From contig JACQRE010000141.1 of assembly GCA_016206585.1 (NCBI GenBank), forward strand, positions 1 to 11,356: a stretch of 11,356 bases of DNA. Reading direction: 5' to 3'. Source of the stretch: Candidatus Omnitrophota bacterium (lineage in GTDB: Bacteria > Omnitrophota > Gorgyraeia > Aquiviventales > Aquiviventaceae). Positions 8,701-11,356 of the stretch are shown in pieces. A program made the position numbers and the translations under genes. A model generated the notes under the pieces. The model did no database searches. It was not told where the DNA came from and was given only the letters and a program-made list of their open reading frames with translations. Positions within the stretch are counted from its first letter, which is position 1. Each line of letters begins with the position of its first letter.

Positions 8701-10282
8701 GCTGCGCGAAGTCGGTGAGGAGCGCGACGGTGGCGCGCAGCGGCGGCGAACGCTCAAGCAATTGCATCAGCTCGGCCGTCTGCGGATGCGGCTTGGTGGC
8801 GTCGAAGATGACGAGCATCTTCTGTCTCGCCGCCAACTCCAACACGGATTGGAGCGACGCGGCATCCTGGCCGAGGTCGTCGAAACTGAGGATCAGCGCC
8901 TTGGGCATGCGTCCGGTCCCGAGGACCCAGGTGTCCTCCAGCTCATATTGCAGACGGTGCGCCAAGAGCGCAGTACCCGTCCTCGCTTCGAGCTCAACGC
9001 GTTGCGCCAGGGTATCAACACCTGCCGCTCCCTCATACCGCGACCATAGCGACGGCGAGATCCAGACCAGATCACGCTGCTCCTGCGGCTTGCGGTTGAC
9101 ATCGGTCAGATCCGCCACCAGATCCAAGAGCTGGCGCGCCGCTCCGGCACTCTCAGATGTCACCAGCACCTGGGAGATGGCCAACTCCACGCCGAACTCC
9201 TGCGACAGCGTCTGGCGCAGCGCCTCGCGCAACTCGGGCCGTCCCGGCAGCGGCGGATACGGGTTGACCGCATTCGCTGCGTTGAACCGCTTCACTGAGG
9301 CGACCATCGGCTCATTCGCCGAGGGAATGGGCGCTGTGAGCGACACCGACCGGATGAGGGCCGCCATCTCGCCGTCGTCCGCCGTGCGCGACAACACCTC
9401 GACGACCCGGGTGGCGGCCTGCTCCAGCGATTCGCCGGCAGGACGCGCGAACAGCGCGTGCGCGTGCGGGGTGTTGCCCCGGTACTCGGTGGCCATCAGC
9501 CAGCGCCGTCCCGGCTCATCCGCTCGAATGCTGGAGACTTCAACGTAGCGATGCGCGCGCCCCGGCACGGCGCGAATCACCGCGCCCTCCAGGAGCTTGT
9601 GGAGGAGCGCTCGCTCGGGAAAGTCCGCCAGGTGGGGAGCGAGCGTGAACGGCGCCCCATCGCGCAGATCGCGAAGATCCTGGAGCGCCTTGGCATCGCC
9701 GGCGAAGGCCGCCGTCACCATGGCGCGAAACAGCTCCGGGGTCAGCTCGCGAACCCACTGCGCTCCCGGCCCAGCGCGATAGGATCGATAGGATAGAGGG
9801 GCACCCTCGGGGAGATTGGAAGGCGTCTGAGCGGCCACCACGCGGGTGACGGTGTCGACGAGCAGCCGGTGGACCGTCACGTCTTCCGGAAGCCCCTGGT
9901 AGGTTGCGGTCAGCACGAGCGTGGTGCCGTCCAGGGAGACGTCCGCAGAGGTGAGCCGGCCCTCATGGACCAGTGCCCGGCAGTATGCCTGGAGCGTTTC
10001 AACGATCCCGGCAGGCACCTGCCGGTCCGGGAAGAAGTCGGCCAGGCGGCCGATCCGGTGAGTGATGCGCTGCTCCTGGAGCGGCAGCTGCTCCGCCGCC
10101 TGCCGCGCCGCCACCGGACTGACCGGTAGCTCCTGCTTGAGGAACACCTGGTCGCGGTGAGACGCGGGGGCACGGAGACACTCCTGGGCGTAGGCGACCG
10201 GGACGCCCTGGGTCGCACTAAAGGCGGCTGTGACGATCCACACGATCGATCGCTGCGCCCAGCCAGTGATGGAGAATCGCAT
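1..10282 (-). CDS. Giant exported multi-enzyme fusion: aminotransferase x2, glucose-6-phosphate isomerase, enolase, pyruvate phosphate dikinase (3' end off window)
   Basis: One reading frame stays open from ATG at 10282 to the window edge, 3,427 codons, with no stop; motif residues from the N-terminus to the PPDK cysteine all fall in the same phase. The start is supported by AGGA five bases upstream and by an N-terminal signal peptide. Domains in order: signal peptide 1-32; unclassified 33-310; PLP-fold domain lacking the lysine, about 311-570; aminotransferase, about 725-1091 (PLP Lys925); glucose-6-phosphate isomerase, about 1092-1735; enolase, about 1806-2230 (Lys2141, His2180, Lys2207); charged linker 2231-2524; pyruvate phosphate dikinase from 2525 (His2989, Cys3373). 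Each catalytic domain is normally a separate cytosolic protein of about 400-900 residues. The visible part alone is roughly 370 kDa by residue count, and the stop codon lies beyond the window. The order suggests channelling around PEP and pyruvate, but the export signal makes the working compartment unclear. An assembly artefact is unlikely, because the linkers are also open in the same frame. Confidence 0.93.
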   Translation of the reverse strand, partial: MRFSITGWAQRSIVWIVTAAFSATQGVPVAYAQECLRAPASHRDQVFLKQELPVSPVAARQAAEQLPLQEQRITHRIGRLADFFPDRQVPAGIVETLQAYCRALVHEGRLTSADVSLDGTTLVLTATYQGLPEDVTVHRLLVDTVTRVVAAQTPSNLPEGAPLSYRSYRAGPGAQWVRELTPELFRAMVTAAFAGDAKALQDLRDLRDGAPFTLAPHLADFPERALLHKLLEGAVIRAVPGRAHRYVEVSSIRADEPGRRWLMATEYRGNTPHAHALFARPAGESLEQAATRVVEVLSRTADDGEMAALIRSVSLTAPIPSANEPMVASVKRFNAANAVNPYPPLPGRPELREALRQTLSQEFGVELAISQVLVTSESAGAARQLLDLVADLTDVNRKPQEQRDLVWISPSLWSRYEGAAGVDTLAQRVELEARTGTALLAHRLQYELEDTWVLGTGRMPKALILSFDDLGQDAASLQSVLELAARQKMLVIFDATKPHPQTAELMQLLERSPPLRATVALLTDFAQRLGQPDLRIGSLVTFNTALASKFEVAVGASNAGKDNYVQAILNDALRAQLAQRQAEPGVTRSAIESMTDESVLNGTVAQLAPDPTLGITPLKTIEASLSAYGHLSVPAQEALQGLGLNPDNPKVLELARRAASQNRLSLTAKELEETFGPREGGWRDVTLLIKSWVGQPGFPLAEWVKQAAEEGAAQTPEQAEATRRALKDADRFYLEDSYGLMYEDEQVISDAEGSKVALQALVKAYTRLKNREPGNTGTVVIVPKPYYVGYDSSLALAGVPKRDIVYVDTQEERQFIATEDEIDAALAAAGRNTPDVAKILLVTSPDNPTSATVTSEEMQALWTYAVAHDVLMVLDGAYGRLLFGEDGAVGKPLKLNKIASSVAEASGKPVEEVLKHLAIVMTDSKEVIHPGTRRGKLASHDTELVRMTDSLIVQRSDRIANAVGLAVYRRGKEYAERTRRYYEAHSAMLAENKQLFEAAWKQMDLGMVRPGGAFYFFWDPSSLFGRPWRGETITPETFDRIFPYATGVQGVPGSAFGYPGWYRFSFAGPRAEIEETIQRVDRFVREVRAELELRLSEQVGAALHTILNAGGHDALAARFLQGGYGQAGYGVAEGAAVDGSHAFEGHQGYYTQDAAGLETGQAAFLQSVVAMADFFHRRESRIGKPIRVIVKLGIGGQHTPFQGIAEGVAAFQTTAAGEPVRMTGEYELGKDYEAALERVLADVGAGWDQLVVIPSSKSGSTDETMLIFSDILWTLMKRQAQALDLDGVRFAQVVFDTLHEVNVVDGQERKGGDLFRVDPARFQTSSLLDLVTQRAAAAGLPVTQEQVEQVFRRVLGAMFFETTDRPDQSRLSAFIRNSGLDRELGEDAPGFGAMFDNVGGRWTGDLHMMTFLAFHGLDAGAYWARRREGIRRVREGRHLGNELGTLVLDRGITDIAFVVPDALFWFGKSVEQNFNESIWQEGFANLIAIPASSWLAQRHHYLGQANHLIINLSSLPIAGDNVRVLPRLETGQDRQAAANGLADLFTTIYGMTYTVGNRLIARALAKAGHAADRVDPSDLDHPATRILQENLYLRQPYVELGKGLLEQQLKALQDQEVREPGAVQRAFQRALQAAHDRQLHTNLAELDAPGQVGSVEQLVQTIRKAMALADRQGRTFVPFIYLEGEKFEALRNRLIGMGYEWVLQGTGDQHISFQQVLAQPRKYLPLIISCVPEQPLPGRPAIGFAKSYLHQVSPHLVRDAFAEASYRALTELRESVGGAGLFLRLVDSDETLAWLDQAFASVQPLRIASATASQATALGQPTVRVDVEVGGGGRGHFVVPAGTSTGTDEAPTVEVAQAITNVSAIHAEVQRLGLAADQLVEIGQRIVQMGLGRVGANAALPYQMACAWAAARQRGMELYQFLRQVRPAIAASGAPTVRLQMNITNGGAHAENDLDLQEFMIVPHGATAKDAIQMGLTIDAELGNIYQREGLDATARGKEGGYAIPNLKGSGVHERVLGWLVEAIQNAGYTADRSGRPGTVSLALDVAATSMLVEGSPDRYRFEGQEVSAQFLMDRYADWVTRYPIESIEDGLGENDWEHWAELTQRLGQEILLIGDDLFVTQAGRLQEGIRRHVGNAVLIKLNQNGLLTTGYTDAGQGYLGTLEVIEMAKQAGYEVIISHRSGEAGPADQEVSIADVAFAVGAYAMKSGDPVQAERRVKWDRLAAIEQQERGREPGTPVSVIAARPVGTPAPDRQALEAITDSWYPQLIEVFFEELSEWHDSLQRMLRPEGEVAPEASALFQRVLDVLKARSLRETGGEERIDSWRVEVVGVATGTERYLPIGEPGQWQVFSRRLEHGEQGVEEPTLRIYVPAVLLRKAYDERQFDPALVQRIAHEIAQQMLGGVGQHWRVAAYEALAFKPAKPEEAFGEPLTPREADDFRNGDDDYRQHLAETDYESTIPEAERRRRQKEDRLAYDAAVARSPVLARAARRAQLAQLPSGAPELPEHGVGTMRVGEDPGGAPDTLVYFAGQGVVEGVSLIADPKARKALLGGKGAGMQEMMAMGIPVPPGFTITTQACLAFLKTGAYPPGLAQAVAEKLRQLEAATGKRFGDSANPLLVAVRSGAPVSMPGMMDTVLNLGLNDETMEGLAQATGNRHFALDSYRRFIEGYGSVVLGIDKEAFTEVLKPIKHQAGVVQDGDLDVSTLETQVLPRYQDLVQQKTGRALPTDVNEQLWSAIQAVFRSWNSDRAKVYRADARKSGEEIPEDMGTAVNVVAMVFGNMGSDSGTGVYFTRDSSTGDKVPYGEFSLNAQGEDIVSGRFKTQPIQALQEQMPALYTELLTIGDRLERANHDLMDIEFTIEQGTLYILQVRSGKRTGPAAVKIAVNLAEEGLITKADAIQRIRTDDIVQTLYPRVDPGANVIELARGAASSAGAVVGKVVFTPREAVEWAARGERVILVRNETAPEDVEGMYASVGILTARGGGTSHAMIVAKSKGIPAVVGADIDIDEHAGTFRAGELVVHRGQLITIDASGNRVLSGEAPLLPGGMTPELERLLGWADEVRSLGVRANADTPEEATAARRFGAGGIGLVRTEHMFFGDRLPMMRQMILAKDAATRQAALDALQVFQQDDFEGIFRAMAGLPVTVRLLDPPLHEFLPDHRALALEIQRLELSGGDPHLLEEKQQLLAVVDALREMNPMLGLRGSRLGIVYPEITRMQARAIMRAAVKLAKEGVSVRPEIMVPLVFSTEEFNNQQQIIEAVAQEVLADAGLSRGQVPYTIGTMIELPGGALDADRIARSAAFFSFGTNDLTQTTLGISRDDAQKGFLQRYQQAGLLGYDPFVTLHPKVAELMEVAITKGRATQPALKIGICGEHGRDPASIVISHQLGLDYVSPSSYGVLIARLVAAQAELDYPRRPTLPKHGVG
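2711..3592 (-). other. Linker region between enolase and PPDK domains (residues 2231-2524)
   Basis: About 294 residues of unrecognised sequence. The first part looks folded (LIEVFFEELSEWHDSLQRML, then a strand-rich stretch ending RIYVPAVLL). It contains HEIAQQML at His2395, which resembles but does not satisfy the HExxH zinc-protease motif. The second half is strongly charged, with clusters such as GDDDYRQ and RRRRQKEDR (near Lys2470), and then a short Pro/Gly-rich segment leads into PPDK. It is most simply a spacer with a small accessory domain. It is in frame with both neighbouring enzyme domains, which supports a genuine fusion. Confidence 0.6.
3593..4867 (-). other. eno: Enolase (phosphopyruvate hydratase) domain (residues about 1806-2230)
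   Basis: Enolase converts 2-phosphoglycerate to phosphoenolpyruvate. The domain is close to the usual 420-430 residues. Motifs seen: QPTVRVDVEV (from Gln1820) for NPTVEV; AGTSTG (Ser1844) for the mobile SGASTG loop; NGGAHAEN (His1949) and QEFM (Glu1958); GKEGG (Glu1999) for GDEGG; metal ligands Asp2045 (LDVAA), Glu2089 (SIEDGL) and the GDDLF aspartates 2116/2117; catalytic Lys2141 in VLIKLNQNG; ISHRSGE (His2180, Arg2181, Ser2182); and Lys2207 in MKSGD. All principal catalytic and Mg ligands are therefore present. Odd points are Lys1998 in place of the Asp before Glu1999, and about 11 extra residues between Lys2141 and His2180 compared with the E. coli enzyme as I recall it. Most likely active. 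Confidence 0.95.
5078..7009 (-). other. pgi: Glucose-6-phosphate isomerase domain, transaldolase/PGI type (residues about 1092-1735)
   Basis: PGI interconverts glucose 6-phosphate and fructose 6-phosphate. Seen in order: LGIGGQHTPFQG from Gly1193, like the G-(I/M)-GG-S phosphate loop; PSSKSGSTDET with Lys1257, the SIS-fold SKSG-x-T-x-ET motif; FDNVGGRW from Phe1395, the PGI DNVGGR signature; EQNFNESIWQEG with Glu1476 at the catalytic base position; and QPYVELGKG with Lys1602, like the conserved QP-x-VE-x-(G)K catalytic lysine. Beyond it, GTGDQH (His1710) is placed like the STGQLHKGG histidine block at the C-terminus of the PGI half of bifunctional transaldolase/PGI proteins, preceded by a similar FVPFIYL strand. 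The domain is longer than the usual 450-550 residues. The serine of the first phosphate loop is Gln-His here. No transaldolase domain is visible in the window. Confidence 0.82.
7010..8110 (-). other. Class I/II PLP aminotransferase domain, probably catalytic (residues about 725-1091)
   Basis: The fold-type-I aminotransferase landmarks appear in order: PKPYYVGYDSSLALAG from Pro783, like P-x-P-x-Y-x-x-Y; SPDNPTSA with Asn847, matching the NPTG loop; LDGAYGRLLF with Asp875 and Tyr878, which contact PLP; TDSKEV with Lys925, the expected Schiff-base lysine, followed by Arg933 and Gly935 at the usual spacing; and GVQGVPGSAFG then WYRFSFAG with Arg1063, the substrate carboxylate arginine. A usual aminotransferase is about 400 residues, which fits. 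Substrate cannot be read from sequence. Aspartate- and alanine-type enzymes share these motifs, and alanine/pyruvate would fit the PPDK domain on the same chain. About 150 residues of uncertain fold lie between it and the degenerate copy. Confidence 0.8.
8573..9352 (-). other. Degenerate fold-type-I aminotransferase-like domain (PLP lysine lost)
   Basis: Residues 340-347 (NPYPPLPG) followed by PELREAL and a GVELAISQVLVTSE stretch match the start of class I/II aminotransferases, usually written Y-x-x-x-x-G-x-PELREA followed by EEVLVTNGA. Asp494 in LVIFDAT sits where the aspartate contacting the PLP pyridine nitrogen is found. The segment DFAQRLGQPDLRIG (from Asp524) aligns position for position with the SFSK-T-x-G-x-PGLR-x-G block, but Gln527 replaces the Schiff-base lysine. 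The NPTG asparagine motif is also absent, with FDDLGQD in its place. I infer a catalytically dead PLP-fold domain, perhaps structural or a dimer partner for the intact copy that follows. Its small domain is not clearly complete. Confidence 0.65.
9353..10186 (-). other. Unclassified N-terminal region of the giant protein (residues 33-310)
   Basis: About 280 residues separate the signal peptide from the first aminotransferase-like domain, and I do not recognise a family. The stretch is rich in Arg, Ala, Leu and Gln and looks folded, with alternating hydrophobic and charged residues and several predicted helices rather than low complexity. No second membrane segment is seen. It contains Cys35 and one further cysteine in an AYCRAL context. 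It could be a presentation or docking domain for the exported enzyme chain, but nothing in the sequence shows this. Confidence 0.45.
10187..10282 (-). other. Predicted Sec signal peptide of the giant protein (residues 1-32)
   Basis: The N-terminus has Arg2 and Arg11, a moderately hydrophobic stretch from about Ile13 to Ala23, and a good type-I signal peptidase site: Ala30-Tyr31-Ala32 followed by Gln33. The mature protein would begin QECLRAPA. Cys35 is preceded by Glu, so it does not form a lipobox and a lipoprotein is unlikely. A signal sequence is unexpected on PGI, enolase and PPDK domains. An uncleaved membrane anchor is possible, because the hydrophobic core is not very long. Predicted by eye only. 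Confidence 0.7.
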
Positions 10283-10287
10283 GGAGT

Positions 10288-10291
10288 TCCT
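10288..10291 (-). promoter_or_regulatory. Shine-Dalgarno site of the giant gene
   Basis: AGGA on the minus strand lies five bases before the ATG at 10282 (GCAGGAACTCC-ATG). It sits just downstream of the intergenic hairpin and leaves the ribosome site unpaired. Together with the signal peptide directly after the ATG it fixes this start codon and argues against translation continuing from the upstream frame. Confidence 0.65.
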
Positions 10292-10309
10292 GCTGCGTCG
10301 TGGCCCACC

Positions 10310-10341
10310 GGGAGCGGAACGGCACGCGCCGTTCCGCTCCC
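10310..10341 (-). terminator. Perfect 14-bp hairpin between the two genes (terminator-like, no U-tract)
   Basis: On the minus strand GGGAGCGGAACGGC and its exact reverse complement flank a 4-nt loop GCGT. The element begins 25 nt after the upstream stop and ends 27 nt before the giant gene's ATG. The stem is very GC-rich and stable, but the bases after it (GGTGGGCCACG) contain no U-run, so classical intrinsic termination is doubtful. It may act as a partial terminator, an mRNA-stabilising 3' end for the upstream message, or a translation-level element. The palindrome could also be a protein-binding operator. Confidence 0.5.
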
Positions 10342-10366
10342 TGCAGACCGTGAGCTGCGTCGAGTG

Positions 10367-11356
10367 CTAGAGGTTTCCTCGCGCGCCGCGCACCGTGGTC
10401 TGGTAGTGTTCCAACTCGGTATCGAGTTGGCCTGACGCCTTCAGCTCCCGAGGCGAGATGACACCCACCTCCGCGAGTGAATCCACATCGAGCTTCGTCT
10501 TGATAGACTCCGCCAGGACGCCGCCGGTCGCCGCAGCCTCGATCCCGGCTGAAAACGCGGCGGCCGCCGACCGGCCCTCATTCACCGTCACCTTCACGCC
10601 GGCCTGAGGAATGGTCTGCAGCCAGTTCGAGGGGCCCAAGGCCACCGCCACTGCGCCTTGCGGCTTCTCAGTGGCTACCGTGAACCATTCAGGCTTCAGG
10701 GACGTCGCCCCGTCCGTCGCATCGTTGACGGTGGCGATCAGCGTCCTGAACAGCTCGTTGGCTTCCGCCGGCTTCATCGGCTCGCCAACTTCGGATTCAA
10801 ACACCACGATCAGCTTGACGGCGCTGTGAGCCACTGCCTGATCGATCGTGGCGTACCCGCTGACCTGCCTGACATACTCGAGGAAGCGCTGGACCTGAAT
10901 CGGCCCGTCCGGCCCGAGGCTGAAGAACCCCTCGTGCACGAGGATGGTCTGTGGCGCCGCCGTGTCCACCGCCATCTTCGCCACGCCAGGCGTGTAGGCC
11001 TGGTAGCCCAGCGCGTTGAACGTGCCGGCCCACTTGCCCTGCTGGACCGTCTCGGCGGTGTCATCCACGATCGGATGCGCGAACGGCGAGTCGGGAGCCG
11101 TCAAATGGCGCACCGTGGTGGCGTACGGGTACGCCGCCTCCACGTCCTCGATGTTCGGCCCGTGCGGGGTGAAGCCACCCTGGACGGTGATCCAGCGCTC
11201 GTTGAAGCGCGCCACGCGGGCGCGCGCCGCGTCGTACTCGGCGCCGGCGTACATGTCCTCGCTCACCGCGCGGCCGTGCTCATCCACCGGCACGCTGCCG
11301 TCCGCATGGACGGTGAACCGGATCGAGCCCTCGATCGGATTGCTCCACTTCACGGC
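10367..11356 (-). CDS. C-terminal part of an unrecognised protein (5' end off window)
   Basis: The last 329 codons of a minus-strand gene ending in TAG at 10369-10367. The frame is open to the window edge. A GTG near 11353 could be read as a start but is more likely an internal valine, because nothing like a ribosome site can be seen and the codon before it is also open. I do not recognise the family. The sequence alternates hydrophobic strands (such as KLIVVFESEV and AVAVALGP) with helical Ala/Glu-rich stretches, has no membrane segment and no low-complexity tail, and looks like a globular alpha/beta protein ending in a charged helix (ELEHYQTTVRG). It lies 84 nt upstream of the giant gene on the same strand and is probably co-transcribed. 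It could be the end of another long multidomain protein or a sugar-phosphate enzyme, but no catalytic motif is firm. Confidence 0.85.
   Translation of the reverse strand, partial: AVKWSNPIEGSIRFTVHADGSVPVDEHGRAVSEDMYAGAEYDAARARVARFNERWITVQGGFTPHGPNIEDVEAAYPYATTVRHLTAPDSPFAHPIVDDTAETVQQGKWAGTFNALGYQAYTPGVAKMAVDTAAPQTILVHEGFFSLGPDGPIQVQRFLEYVRQVSGYATIDQAVAHSAVKLIVVFESEVGEPMKPAEANELFRTLIATVNDATDGATSLKPEWFTVATEKPQGAVAVALGPSNWLQTIPQAGVKVTVNEGRSAAAAFSAGIEAAATGGVLAESIKTKLDVDSLAEVGVISPRELKASGQLDTELEHYQTTVRGARGNL

Noticed and set aside
7328..9049. Plus-strand ORF of 573 codons
   Set aside because: Antisense to the two aminotransferase domains, whose motifs are clear in the minus frame; no recognisable motif of its own.
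10175..10190. Possible lipoprotein cysteine (Cys35) after the signal peptide
   Set aside because: The residue before Cys35 is Glu and the preceding ones do not form a lipobox; AYA-Q is a better type-I cleavage site.
10640..10860. Triosephosphate isomerase-like words (VVFESEVG, SLKPEW) in the upstream protein
   Set aside because: Short resemblance only; the catalytic His and the Lys motif of TIM are not seen and the protein continues about 95 residues beyond, so I do not call it.
1..11356. CRISPR array, tRNA, rRNA, insertion sequence
   Set aside because: No direct repeats, tRNA-like cloverleaf, rRNA sequence or transposase frame was seen; almost the whole window is explained by two minus-strand genes.

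Overview
The window is GC-rich and its real coding content lies on the minus strand. It holds the 3' end of one gene (10367-11356) and then one enormous open reading frame. That frame starts with ATG at 10282 and stays open for 3,427 codons until it leaves the window at position 1. No stop, frameshift or internal gene boundary is visible in this frame. The many long plus-strand ORFs (the largest about 575 codons) are antisense shadows of GC-rich coding sequence and match nothing I recognise.

The giant product reads as a chain of central-metabolism enzymes. In N-to-C order: a Sec-type signal peptide (residues 1-32); about 280 unclassified residues; a degenerate fold-type-I aminotransferase-like domain (about 311-570) whose PLP lysine position is Gln; a second aminotransferase domain (about 725-1091) that keeps the PLP lysine; a glucose-6-phosphate isomerase domain (about 1092-1735) that best resembles the isomerase half of bifunctional transaldolase/PGI proteins; an enolase domain (about 1806-2230) with its main catalytic residues; a charged linker of about 294 residues; and an essentially full-length pyruvate phosphate dikinase domain (2525 to the window edge) with both the phosphohistidine and the catalytic cysteine. 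The frame is still open 16 codons after the usual PPDK terminus, so the protein continues.

Enolase makes phosphoenolpyruvate, PPDK interconverts phosphoenolpyruvate and pyruvate, and an alanine-type aminotransferase could use pyruvate. Part of the chain could therefore be consecutive chemistry on one polypeptide. PGI belongs to upper glycolysis and does not connect directly, so missing steps might sit in the unseen C-terminal part or in neighbouring genes. Why such a chain carries an export signal is the main puzzle.

The upstream gene is seen only as its last 329 codons and is not recognised. The 84-nt gap between the genes holds a perfect 14-bp hairpin and an AGGA ribosome binding site. The spacing and orientation suggest an operon.

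Organism: bacterial. Very long exported multidomain proteins are known from Omnitrophota (former OP3, PVC superphylum), and a signal peptide followed by a CLR-x-P motif reminds me of exported proteins from that phylum. This is inference from memory and could be wrong.
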